A stretch of 5,819 bases of DNA from Clostridiaceae bacterium (GTDB taxonomy: Bacteria; Bacillota; Clostridia; Saccharofermentanales; Fastidiosipilaceae), in the NCBI GenBank assembly GCA_012514965.1, contig JAAYZH010000031.1:1-5819 (forward strand), given 5' to 3'. The notes beneath the pieces were generated by a model. It was not told where the DNA came from. It was given only the letters and a program-made list of their open reading frames with translations, and ran no database searches. The stretch's first letter is position 1. The number at the start of each line of letters is the position of its first letter. Positions 1-5,789 of the stretch are shown in pieces. The translations under genes and the position numbers were made by a program.

Positions 1-855
1 ACCTCGAACTCGGCTGAGATCTACGCCTTCGCCGCGGCGCAGATCAAGAAAGCCATCGAGATCACCGTCAAGCTGGGCGGCACCGGCTACGTCTTCTGGG
101 GCGGCCGTGAAGGTTACGAAACCCTCCTGAACACCGACATCAAGTTCGAGCAGGAGAACATGGCGAACCTCATGCACATGGCCGTGGACTATGCCCGCAG
201 CCTGGGCTTCACCGGTGAGTTCTTCATCGAGCCCAAGCCGAAAGAGCCCATGAAGCACCAGTATGACTTCGACGCCGCCACCTCCATCCAGTTCCTGCAG
301 GCCTATGGTCTGGACAAAGACTTCAAGCTGAACATCGAAGCCAACCACGCCACCTTGGCCGGTCACACCTTCGAGCACGAGCTGCGCATCGCGGCCATCA
401 ACGGCATGCTGGGCTCCGTCGACGCGAACCAGGGCGACATGCTGCTGGGCTGGGACACCGACCAGTTCCCCTCTGACGTACACTCCGCCACGCTGGCCAT
501 GCTGGAGATTCTGCGCGCCGGCGGCCTGCCCAACGGCGGCCTGAACTTCGACTCGAAGAACCGTCGTCCCTCGAACACGCACGAAGACATGCTGCTGGGC
601 TTCATCCTGGGCATGGACACCTTCGCGCTGGGCCTGCGCAAAGCCGCGGCGCTCATCGAGGACGGCCGTCTGGATGAATTCGTCAAGGCGAAGTACAGCT
701 CCTTCGACGAGGGCATCGGCAAGAAGATCCGCGACAAGGCCACCACGCTGGCCGAGCTGGCCGCCTATGCCGAGGCCAAAGGCATCCCTGCCGATCCGGG
801 CAGCGGCGAACAGGAGTACCTTGAGTCTGTCGTGAATCAGGTAATGTTTTCTTAA
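1..855 (+). CDS. xylA: Xylose isomerase, class II (3' part; 5' end outside window)
   Basis: Interconverts D-xylose and D-xylulose in the cytoplasm, the entry step of the isomerase route of xylose use. The open frame enters from base 1 and gives 284 residues before TAA. The motifs [48 protein letters not shown] and GGLNFD are those of class II XylA. From remembered E. coli XylA numbering, the seven metal ligands E232, E268, H271, D296, D307, D309 and D339 match visible residues E77, E113, H116, D141, D152, D154 and D184, all with a constant offset of 155. About 155 N-terminal residues, including the catalytic His region, are therefore missing, with no internal indel. Expected full length is about 439 residues, normal for the family. 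An internal ATG at 160 is not the start, because conserved sequence continues upstream of it. The gene is strongly G/C-biased at third positions, more than those downstream. A D-lyxose isomerase gene follows 103 nt later. Confidence 0.96.
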   Translation, partial: TSNSAEIYAFAAAQIKKAIEITVKLGGTGYVFWGGREGYETLLNTDIKFEQENMANLMHMAVDYARSLGFTGEFFIEPKPKEPMKHQYDFDAATSIQFLQAYGLDKDFKLNIEANHATLAGHTFEHELRIAAINGMLGSVDANQGDMLLGWDTDQFPSDVHSATLAMLEILRAGGLPNGGLNFDSKNRRPSNTHEDMLLGFILGMDTFALGLRKAAALIEDGRLDEFVKAKYSSFDEGIGKKIRDKATTLAELAAYAEAKGIPADPGSGEQEYLESVVNQVMFS

Positions 856-868
856 TTAGAGAATGGGG

Positions 869-904
869 TGGGCAGCCGCCGATTGTGGGATCGACGGCGG
901 CCCA
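869..904 (+). other. GC-rich intercistronic hairpin between xylA and the lyxose isomerase gene
   Basis: CCGCCG (876-881) pairs with CGGCGG (895-900), and TGGG (869-872) can pair with CCCA (901-904) across a 3-nt bulge. The loop is 13 nt. No T-tract follows, so it does not look like a complete intrinsic terminator. It could stabilise the xylA 3' end or dampen read-through into the next gene. The structure is visible in the sequence; the role is inference. Confidence 0.45.
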
Positions 905-958
905 TGAACCCTTATAAAGATCAATTAACGCGATTTCGTTTAAGAGGGGAGATCCGCG

Positions 959-1642
959 ATGAAAAGATCAGAAATCAATCACGCAATCAAGCGCATGGAG
1001 GCATTGATCGCAAGGCATAGCTTTGCGTTGCCTCCTTTTGCCTTTTGGACCCCGGCAGATTGGGCGTCCAGAGGCAGCGAATATGACGAGATTCGCGAGA
1101 ACGCCCTAGGCTGGGACATAACCGATTGCGGTCTTGGCAAGTTTGCAGAAACAGGTTTTGCGATTTTCACAATACGCAACGGCCAAAACGACCCTGCCAC
1201 CTACCGCAAACCTTATGCAGAGAAACTCCTTATGCTTGAACAGGGGCAAGGCTTCCCCATGCATTATCACTGGTACAAGATGGAAGATATCATCAACCGC
1301 GGCGGCAATGTCGTGCGTTTACGCGTATACAATGGTGGCTCTTCCGGAGAGCGCCATGAAACGGATGTAGAAGTCAGTATGGATGGACGCAGATTCTCCG
1401 TGCCTGCCGGAACAGTCCTCACGCTGCACCCGGGGGAGAGCATCACAATGACCCCATATCTTTACCATGATTTCCAGGTGCCAGAGACCGGCGGCCCTGT
1501 CCTGCTCGGCGAAGTCTCGATGTGCAACGATGATGAAACCGATAATTGTTTCTATGAGCCTGTGGGACGCTTCCCGACGATCGAGGAATATGAGGAGCCC
1601 TATCGCTATTTGTGTAATGAGTACCCCTCTAATAAATTGTAG
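959..1642 (+). CDS. D-lyxose ketol-isomerase (cupin-type D-lyxose/D-mannose isomerase family)
   Basis: Predicted to isomerise D-lyxose to D-xylulose; characterised relatives also act on D-mannose. The 227-residue length is normal for the family. The N-terminus MKRSEIN and the helix after it are typical. The cupin core shows the metal-site pattern H102-x-H104-x4-E109 within HYHWYKMEDIINRGGN, with a later His at 170 in PYLYHDFQV. These are the expected metal (Mn/Co) ligands of the D-lyxose isomerases. The C-terminal NDDETDNCFYEPVGRFPTIEEYE segment is also family-typical. The ATG at 959 follows AGAGGGG at 943-949 with 9 nt spacing. No signal peptide or membrane segment is seen, so it is cytoplasmic. 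It lies 103 nt after xylA, and both products feed D-xylulose, which supports co-transcription; no clear separate promoter was found. Assignment to the family is firm; preference for lyxose over mannose is inferred. Confidence 0.92.
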   Translation: MKRSEINHAIKRMEALIARHSFALPPFAFWTPADWASRGSEYDEIRENALGWDITDCGLGKFAETGFAIFTIRNGQNDPATYRKPYAEKLLMLEQGQGFPMHYHWYKMEDIINRGGNVVRLRVYNGGSSGERHETDVEVSMDGRRFSVPAGTVLTLHPGESITMTPYLYHDFQVPETGGPVLLGEVSMCNDDETDNCFYEPVGRFPTIEEYEEPYRYLCNEYPSNKL

Positions 1643-1698
1643 TTTTCTGTTCCGAAACACGTCTGTGAAAGTAGGCGAAAATTTTTAGCAAACGTTGT

Positions 1699-1734
1699 GA
1701 TATTTCCGAATAATGATTTCGTTAAAGAAATATC
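1699..1734. repeat. Perfect 8-bp inverted repeat abutting the -35 box
   Basis: GATATTTC (1699-1706) and GAAATATC (1727-1734) are exact reverse complements, 20 nt apart, ending at the base before the predicted TTGACT. Inside, CGAA (1707-1710) can pair with TTCG (1718-1721), so an extended hairpin is possible. There is no T-tract. The position just upstream of -35 suits a paired-half-site activator or repressor site. The repeat is seen; binding is inference. Confidence 0.5.
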
Positions 1735-1763
1735 TTGACTAACTTGTATGCAAGCTCTAAGAT
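1735..1763 (+). promoter_or_regulatory. Sigma-70-type promoter for the downstream cluster
   Basis: TTGACT (-35, 1735-1740) and TAAGAT (-10, 1758-1763) are separated by exactly 17 nt, in AT-rich non-coding DNA. Each hexamer differs from consensus by one or two bases. Transcription would begin near 1770, leaving a leader of about 180 nt before the ATG at 1953. It is the best promoter found in the window and points toward the solute-binding-protein fragment, the oxidoreductases and the regulator. Confidence 0.7.
1743..1754. promoter_or_regulatory. Candidate GntR/FCD operator CTTGTATGCAAG in the promoter spacer
   Basis: This 12-bp near-palindrome (one mismatched pair) lies between the -35 and -10 boxes, where a bound protein would block RNA polymerase. 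It resembles the TTGTATACAA-like sites known for several FCD-class GntR regulators. A GntR/FCD gene lies downstream in the same cluster (3679-4353), so autoregulation is plausible. The match and position are seen; the regulator pairing is inference. Confidence 0.5.
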
Positions 1764-1895
1764 GAAAAAAGTAGTAATAATAACCAAAGCAACACAGAGA
1801 TTTACTCACAAATGTCCCTTAAATGACCATACCTGCCTTAGAAATCTCATCTTAGAAGATATCAATTAGCGTAGAGTTCATAATTTGCACAAGGA

Positions 1896-1910
1896 TATTT
1901 TGGCAAAATA
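1896..1910. repeat. Small palindrome TATTTTGGCAAAATA in the leader
   Basis: Six-base arms (TATTTT/AAAATA) flank GGC, about 43 nt before the start codon at 1953. It could be an operator or a weak RNA hairpin. It is AT-rich and may occur by chance. Confidence 0.3.
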
Positions 1911-1942
1911 ACACGTAATTCATTCGAGCCAGACACATAAAC

Positions 1943-1949
1943 AGGAGGA
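1943..1949 (+). promoter_or_regulatory. Strong ribosome binding site of the solute-binding-protein fragment
   Basis: AGGAGGA lies 3 nt upstream of the ATG at 1953. An in-frame TAA at 1938-1940 sits just before it, so translation of the short ORF must start here and cannot continue from an upstream coding segment. Confidence 0.75.
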
Positions 1950-1952
1950 AAC

Positions 1953-2417
1953 ATGAGAAAGTTCAGCTTCTATCACGGCTTTGAAGGCGAACACTATGAG
2001 CTGGATGAATTCGGCGCTCCGATCGTTAAGGACTCTGCTTATAATGCAAAGGACAAAGACTGGATCCGTCATGACATGTTCCTCGTCGGCAATCAGGGCT
2101 ACTTCGCCACGGTTGAAGACTTTAACAAGGTGACCGCTGCTGAGAACCCCACCTACTATGATGACGTAGTCCGCAACTATGAGAATTCTCTGGCAGGCAC
2201 GATCGTCAATAACACTTATTTCACAAGCCCGCTGGAGACTGAGACCAAGGATGACATACTCCTGCTTCGTTCTGAGTACCAGGTCCAGTGCATTACCGCC
2301 AAACCGGAAGAGATGGATGCCATCTATGATGAGTGGATTGCTGAAGCTAAAAAAGCCGGCCTCGATGATGTCATTGCGGAAAGAACTGCCTATTTCGACG
2401 TAGTATACGGCAATTAA
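1953..2417 (+). CDS. C-terminal segment of an extracellular sugar-binding protein (LplA/DUF3502-like), freestanding and truncated
   Basis: The 154 residues resemble the last ~150 residues of the 450-560-residue solute-binding lipoproteins of carbohydrate ABC transporters. Supporting segments are FYHGFEGEHYELDE (residues ~6-19), GNQGYFATVEDFNK, NTYFTSPLETETKDDI, and the final YDEWIAEAKKAGLDDVIAERTAYFD, which matches the usual closing helix of the family. The signal peptide, lipobox Cys and whole N-terminal lobe are absent, so it is unlikely to bind sugar or reach the cell surface as it stands. No ABC permease is in the window. Yet it has its own promoter, a strong ribosome binding site and an undamaged reading frame. 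The opening MRKF would suit the start of a signal peptide, so an in-frame internal deletion of a full-length gene is one explanation. Others are an assembly artefact or a repurposed domain. The family call is from recognition of sequence pattern; fate and function are unknown. Confidence 0.7.
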   Translation: MRKFSFYHGFEGEHYELDEFGAPIVKDSAYNAKDKDWIRHDMFLVGNQGYFATVEDFNKVTAAENPTYYDDVVRNYENSLAGTIVNNTYFTSPLETETKDDILLLRSEYQVQCITAKPEEMDAIYDEWIAEAKKAGLDDVIAERTAYFDVVYGN

Positions 2418-2494
2418 GGCAAACAACAATTCTCTTCGAACGATTTGATCAGACAATTTCATTGACCGATTATTTACTTGCGTCAGTGAAAATT

Positions 2495-2543
2495 CAGGGG
2501 ATACTTGAGGCGAGTGAAAACAGGCTTGAGTGTCCCCTGTTTT
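2495..2543 (+). terminator. Intrinsic terminator or attenuator with competing hairpin
   Basis: CAGGGGATACTTGAG (2495-2509) pairs with CTTGAGTGTCCCCTG (2525-2539), a 15-bp stem with three G-T pairs, a 15-nt loop and a TTTT run at 2540-2543. A second, mutually exclusive hairpin is possible: AAAACAGG (2517-2524) with CCTGTTTT (2536-2543), 8 perfect pairs. It lies after the solute-binding-protein fragment and only about 50 nt before the next start codon, with no obvious promoter after it. It may therefore allow partial read-through rather than full termination. Confidence 0.65.
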
Positions 2544-2560
2544 TCAAGATAGATGAGCAA

Positions 2561-2574
2561 AGTCATGTATGACT
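2561..2574. promoter_or_regulatory. Palindrome AGTCATGTATGACT next to the ribosome binding site
   Basis: Six-base arms AGTCAT/ATGACT are exact reverse complements around GT. The element ends 4 nt before the ribosome binding site of the first oxidoreductase gene, so a bound protein or RNA fold could affect that gene. It shares a TGTATG core with the promoter-spacer palindrome at 1743-1754, although the symmetry centre is shifted by one base. Function is speculative. Confidence 0.35.
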
Positions 2575-2578
2575 ATGA

Positions 2579-2585
2579 AAAGGAG
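2579..2585 (+). promoter_or_regulatory. Ribosome binding site that sets the start of oxidoreductase A
   Basis: AAAGGAG lies 7 nt upstream of the ATG at 2593. The longer in-frame ATG choices at 2569 and 2575 lie ahead of or at the edge of this site and have no good site of their own. Confidence 0.75.
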
Positions 2586-2592
2586 TTTCGAT

Positions 2593-3672
2593 ATGCAAAA
2601 AGCAGACGGAATGAATTACGCACCCAAGGGCAAACCTGATCCGGTCGTAGCCAAAGGCGAATTCAAGATCGCCGCTGTGGCTCTGGACCACGGGCACATC
2701 TTTGGCATGTGCAATGGCCTGACGGAGGCCGGCGCTGAACTCAAATGGGTCTACGATCCCGATCCGGAAAAGGTCGCGAAGTTTCTCGAAGCCTTCCCCG
2801 GTACGCCGGTTGCCGAGAGTGAAGAGCAGGTCTTGAGCGATCCGGAAGTCAAACTGGTCTGTGGTGCTGCTATTCCCAGCCTGCGCTGCCCGCTGGGCCT
2901 GCGCGTCATGGCAGCCGGCAAGGACTACTTTACAGACAAGGCACCTTTGACCACGCTCGAACAGCTTGAACAGGCCAAAGAAATGGTGGCCAAAACCGGC
3001 CAAAAGTATATGGTCTACTACAGCGAAAGACTGCACGTCGAAGCCGCTGTTTTCGCTGGTCAGCTAATCGAAGATGGTGCTATCGGCCGCGTAATACAGG
3101 TGATGGGCATGGGCCCTCATCGCGAAGGCAAACCGGGCAGCCGTCCGGATTGGTTCTATGAAACCGATAAGTACGGCGGCATCCTCTGTGACATCGGCAG
3201 TCATCAGATTGAGCAGTTTCTGCACTTCGCCGGCGTCAAAGATGCCAAAGTGGTCAACAGTCAAATTGCCAACTTCAACCACAAAGACAAGCCCGGCCTG
3301 AATGACTTCGGTGACGCTGTGCTTCAGGGGGACAACGGCGCTACGATGTACTTCAGAGTCGACTGGTTTACACCTGACGGCCTCAGCACCTGGGGTGACG
3401 GCAGAACCTTCATCCTCGGAACCGAGGGCTATATTGAGCTGCGTAAGTATGTAAACGTAGGTACCGGCGACGGCACCAGCAACCACGTGATTCTGGTCAA
3501 CAAGGACGGCGAGAAACACATGCAAGTATCCGGCCAGGTGGGCTTCCCGTACTTTGGCCAGCTGATCCTGGACTGTATAAACCGCACAGAGAACGCGATG
3601 ACACAGGAACATGCGTTCAAAGCAGCCGAACTCAGCGTCAAGGCCCAAATGCAGGCCACAGTGCTGGAGTAG
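2593..3672 (+). CDS. Gfo/Idh/MocA-family NAD(P)-dependent oxidoreductase A
   Basis: A 359-residue cytoplasmic dehydrogenase of the sugar/polyol oxidoreductase family, normal in length. The N-terminal Rossmann fold begins at FKIAAVALDHGHIFG (residues ~24-38). The usual GxGxxG is replaced: A30 and D32 stand where the first two glycines are expected, a variant seen in some family members. YDPDPEKV supplies the acidic residue after strand 2. DKAPL (D115, K116) stands for the EKP motif and keeps the catalytic lysine. GGILCDIGSHQIEQ contains D200 and H204, the usual active-site region, with Glu at 207 where Asp is common. The C-terminal alpha/beta domain follows. The start at 2593 is chosen by its AAAGGAG site; an in-frame ATG at 2569 would add eight residues. 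Its stop is 3-6 nt from the regulator start, implying translational coupling. The substrate cannot be named; a sugar or polyol is inferred from neighbours. Confidence 0.88.
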   Translation: MQKADGMNYAPKGKPDPVVAKGEFKIAAVALDHGHIFGMCNGLTEAGAELKWVYDPDPEKVAKFLEAFPGTPVAESEEQVLSDPEVKLVCGAAIPSLRCPLGLRVMAAGKDYFTDKAPLTTLEQLEQAKEMVAKTGQKYMVYYSERLHVEAAVFAGQLIEDGAIGRVIQVMGMGPHREGKPGSRPDWFYETDKYGGILCDIGSHQIEQFLHFAGVKDAKVVNSQIANFNHKDKPGLNDFGDAVLQGDNGATMYFRVDWFTPDGLSTWGDGRTFILGTEGYIELRKYVNVGTGDGTSNHVILVNKDGEKHMQVSGQVGFPYFGQLILDCINRTENAMTQEHAFKAAELSVKAQMQATVLE

Positions 3673-3678
3673 GGCGTG

Positions 3679-4353
3679 ATGCAGGTATTGGACAGGAACA
3701 ACCGCGAGAATGCGCGCGAATATGTGGCCAGGGTGCTGAAGAAGAACATCATAAACTGCACCATCAAGCCCGGCGAGATGCTGTCAGAGAACGTCCTGGC
3801 AGAGCAGCTTCATGTGTCAAGAACCCCTGTGCGCGAGGCCCTGGTCGAGCTGTCGAAGCTTCGCCTGATTGAGGTGATCCCGCAAAAAGGTAGTATGGTG
3901 ACCATGATCGATTATGACCTTGCCGCAGACGCGAATTTTTCGCGCAAAGTCCTGGAACATGCCATCATTGAACTCTGTTGCGCCATCGGGGACGAGGGTG
4001 ACCTCGACCGTCTTCAAGGAAACGTCGAACTGCAGGACTTCTACTACAAGCGCGGTAATTACGACAAGCTCCTCGAGCTCGACGACGAGTTCCATCACCA
4101 GCTGTTTATTTTGGCCAAAAAAGAGCGGGTCTACCAGCACCTCCGGGATATCGTCATTCACTTTGACCGCATTCGTTACTTGTCACTCATTGCCGTCGTA
4201 GACCTGAAAGCGATTTCGGACCATGCCGCCATCCTCAAAGCGGTTCAAAAAAAGAACAAGAAGCAGGCGGCCGAGCTGATGGACCAGCACTTGTCGCGTT
4301 TTGTCATGGACAAAGAAGCCATCTTGAAGCGATTCCCGGACTACATCATCTGA
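3679..4353 (+). CDS. GntR-family transcriptional regulator, FCD (FadR C-terminal) subfamily
   Basis: A 224-residue DNA-binding repressor or activator. The N-terminal winged helix (residues ~14-75) shows the GntR signature: IKPGEMLSENVLAEQL, recognition helix VSRTPVREAL (46-55) and wing PQKGSMV. The C-terminal all-helical FCD domain has the expected ligand/metal residues D135-x3-H139 (in LDDEFHHQLF), H182 (SDHAAILKAV) and H204 (DQHLSRF). This domain usually senses a sugar acid, organic acid or similar metabolite, often with a bound metal. ATG 3679 is preferred; a GTG at 3676 is in frame and also possible. Either start lies within 6 nt of the upstream stop, with GGAG at 3666-3669 inside the end of that gene. 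It sits between two oxidoreductase genes and probably controls this cluster, perhaps through the TTGTATGCAA-like site at 1743-1754. The inducer is unknown. Confidence 0.92.
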   Translation: MQVLDRNNRENAREYVARVLKKNIINCTIKPGEMLSENVLAEQLHVSRTPVREALVELSKLRLIEVIPQKGSMVTMIDYDLAADANFSRKVLEHAIIELCCAIGDEGDLDRLQGNVELQDFYYKRGNYDKLLELDDEFHHQLFILAKKERVYQHLRDIVIHFDRIRYLSLIAVVDLKAISDHAAILKAVQKKNKKQAAELMDQHLSRFVMDKEAILKRFPDYII

Positions 4354-4369
4354 GAATCCCTGCACTATG

Positions 4370-4375
4370 AAAGGA
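4370..4375 (+). promoter_or_regulatory. Ribosome binding site that sets the start of oxidoreductase B
   Basis: AAAGGA lies 6 nt before the ATG at 4382. The in-frame ATG at 4367 immediately precedes this site and has no purine-rich site of its own. Confidence 0.7.
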
Positions 4376-4381
4376 AAAAAT

Positions 4382-5545
4382 ATGTTAAAAGTTGCCATTG
4401 TCGGAACCGGCAATATCGCCCCTCAGCATGTCATTGGCCTGCTGGAATTCCCCGAACGCTGCGAGATCGTCGCGCTCTGTGACATCTATCCGGAGAAAGC
4501 CGAGGCCATGAAGCAAAAGTACGGCCTGCAGAGCCAAATCTTCGACGACCACGAGAAGATGCTCGCAGCCATCCCGGACCTCGACGTCGTACATGTCTGC
4601 ACGCCTCCCTATGTCCATGCGGAAATCGCCATCAACGCCATGAACGTCGGCATGAATGTCCTGGTCGAGAAGCCGATGGCTACCTGCCTGGCCGAATGCG
4701 ACGCCATGATCGAAGCGGAAGCCCGCAACCAGGTCACGATGGGTATCGTTGCGCAAAACCGCTTCAGAGACTCCATCTACCGACTCAAGGAGGTCGCGGA
4801 CAGCGGCCTGGCCGGCAAAGTCGTCTGCGCCCACGTGAATTCGCTCTGGTGGCGCGGACACAGTTACTACGACCTGTGGTGGCGCGGCCTGTGGGAGAAA
4901 GAAGGCGGCGGCCCGACCCTCAACCACGCCGTCCATCACATCGACATGATCAACTGGATCATGGGCGAACTGCCCACCGAAGTCATGGCCATGCTGACGA
5001 ACGTGATGCACGACAACTCCGAAGTCGAAGACCTCTCCCTGGCCATGCTCCGTTACCCGAACAACAGCATAGCCGAGGTCACTTCCTCAGTGGTCCATCA
5101 TGGTGAAGAGCAGGGCATCGTCCTTCAGTGTGCCGACGCCAAAATCGCCGCTCCCTGGGACATCAAGGCCGAACTCACGCGCCCGAACGGCTTCCCCATC
5201 GACGAACACAATCAGGAGCTGATCGCCAAAATTACAGCCTTCAAAGATGACCTCGAAGACCTCAAGTACGAGGGCCACACCGGTGAAATAGACGATTACA
5301 TGACCGCGTTGGAAAATGGTACACGTCCGCTCATCACCGGCGCTGATGGCCGTAAAACAGTCGAGCTGATCACGGCGATCTACAAGGCCGGCTGCCTCAA
5401 GCAACTCGTTACCTTGCCGTTGAGCCAGGACGACGAATTTTACACCTTCGACGGACTGCTCAAGAATGCTGTGCGTTTCTACAAGAAAGGCGAAGCAGTT
5501 GAGAACTTCGCTGCGGAAGAAATTACGGTCGGCACGTATAAGTAG
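4382..5545 (+). CDS. Gfo/Idh/MocA-family NAD(P)-dependent oxidoreductase B
   Basis: A 387-residue cytoplasmic sugar/polyol dehydrogenase. It opens directly into the Rossmann fold with LKVAIVGTGNIAPQH, a canonical GxGxxA-type dinucleotide loop. CDIYPEKAEAM gives the acidic residue that usually binds the adenosine ribose. VCTPPYVHAE and EKPMA (E96, K97, P98) follow; K97 is the expected catalytic lysine. The second domain has the WRG...YYD...WRG pattern (residues ~156-169) and GGGPTLNHAVHHIDMINW, with H185 and D188 in the active-site motif. It is a different subgroup from oxidoreductase A (2593-3672), so the two are not a recent duplication. The start at 4382 is favoured by its ribosome binding site and because it places the protein's first strand at residue 2. 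It begins 28 nt after the regulator stop and ends before a strong terminator, so it is the last gene of the cluster. The substrate is unknown. Confidence 0.9.
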   Translation: MLKVAIVGTGNIAPQHVIGLLEFPERCEIVALCDIYPEKAEAMKQKYGLQSQIFDDHEKMLAAIPDLDVVHVCTPPYVHAEIAINAMNVGMNVLVEKPMATCLAECDAMIEAEARNQVTMGIVAQNRFRDSIYRLKEVADSGLAGKVVCAHVNSLWWRGHSYYDLWWRGLWEKEGGGPTLNHAVHHIDMINWIMGELPTEVMAMLTNVMHDNSEVEDLSLAMLRYPNNSIAEVTSSVVHHGEEQGIVLQCADAKIAAPWDIKAELTRPNGFPIDEHNQELIAKITAFKDDLEDLKYEGHTGEIDDYMTALENGTRPLITGADGRKTVELITAIYKAGCLKQLVTLPLSQDDEFYTFDGLLKNAVRFYKKGEAVENFAAEEITVGTYK

Positions 5546-5592
5546 AGCGGTGCTGGGAAAGCACACAACTGAACATATTATAAATAGAAGGA

Positions 5593-5626
5593 AGGGCTTC
5601 CTCGGAACAGGGGAGGCTCTTTTTTT
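5593..5626 (+). terminator. Intrinsic terminator closing the oxidoreductase cluster
   Basis: AGGGCTTCCTC (5593-5603) pairs with GGGGAGGCTCT (5610-5620) over 11 bp, including three G-T pairs, around the 6-nt loop GGAACA. A run of seven T follows at 5620-5626. It lies 47 nt after the oxidoreductase B stop. A smaller hairpin, GTGCT-GGGAA-AGCAC at 5550-5564, precedes it. Confidence 0.9.
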
Positions 5627-5717
5627 GACTTCTGGATACATTTAGCGGAATAGGATTAAGCCTAGTGGCCGAATCTGCTCATGTGGCGGGCTTCTTGTGG
5701 TTTGGAGGAACAGCTTC

Positions 5718-5747
5718 TTGTCCAGATTCAGGGGTGCGGTGGACAAA
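5718..5747. repeat. 30-nt repeat, copy 1, with TTGTCCA/TGGACAA arms
   Basis: Arms at 5718-5724 and 5740-5746 are exact reverse complements around a 15-nt centre ending GGGGTGCGG. The unit recurs 72 nt later with only a small change in the centre (GATTCAGGGG against GATCAGGGGG). It lies in non-coding DNA after the terminator, in which no gene is visible from 5546 to the window end. It may belong to a mobile-element end or a repeated extragenic element. Confidence 0.75.
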
Positions 5748-5789
5748 ATTATCGATATTCCAAGAGCTGGGCACACACTTTCGCAATTT

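Larger units (their letters stand above)
1643..1952. other. AT-rich intergenic regulatory region (310 nt)
   Basis: No convincing gene lies here. It is clearly more AT-rich than the flanking coding sequence. It separates the pentose-isomerase genes from the downstream cluster and holds a predicted promoter, a GntR-type operator candidate, an inverted repeat abutting the -35 box, a second small palindrome and a long leader. No convincing intrinsic terminator was found after the lyxose isomerase stop at 1642; the only pairing near there is weak (TTTTC at 1643-1647 with GAAAA at 1677-1681). Confidence 0.7.

Noticed and set aside
363..746. 127-codon minus-strand ORF inside xylA
   Set aside because: It is antisense to strongly conserved xylose isomerase sequence; its Ser/Arg/Pro-rich translation is the usual shadow of a GC-rich gene.
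883..918. Promoter for the lyxose isomerase gene using TTGTGG and TATAAA
   Set aside because: The spacing is 24 nt, well outside the normal 16-18 nt, and the -35 match is weak; read-through from xylA is simpler.
1764..1942. Riboswitch in the long leader of the solute-binding-protein fragment
   Set aside because: No conserved riboswitch core was recognised; only small AT-rich hairpins are visible. A covariance-model search would be decisive.
1920..2462. 180-codon minus-strand ORF opposite the solute-binding-protein fragment
   Set aside because: It is longer than the sense ORF, but the sense frame has a strong RBS and a recognisable family pattern, while the antisense translation matches no known family and would run through the sense gene.
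2462..2490. Promoter in front of oxidoreductase A starting with TTGACC at 2462
   Set aside because: No acceptable -10 hexamer occurs 16-18 nt downstream, and the terminator-like hairpin would lie just after it.
4385..5011. 208-codon minus-strand ORF and a 136-codon + strand ORF (4696-5106) within oxidoreductase B
   Set aside because: Both overlap clear Gfo/Idh/MocA motifs in the main frame and have Asp/His- or Arg-rich compositions typical of shadow frames.
5625..5656. Promoter after the final terminator, TTGACT with TAGGAT
   Set aside because: The spacing is 20 nt and no gene follows within the window.
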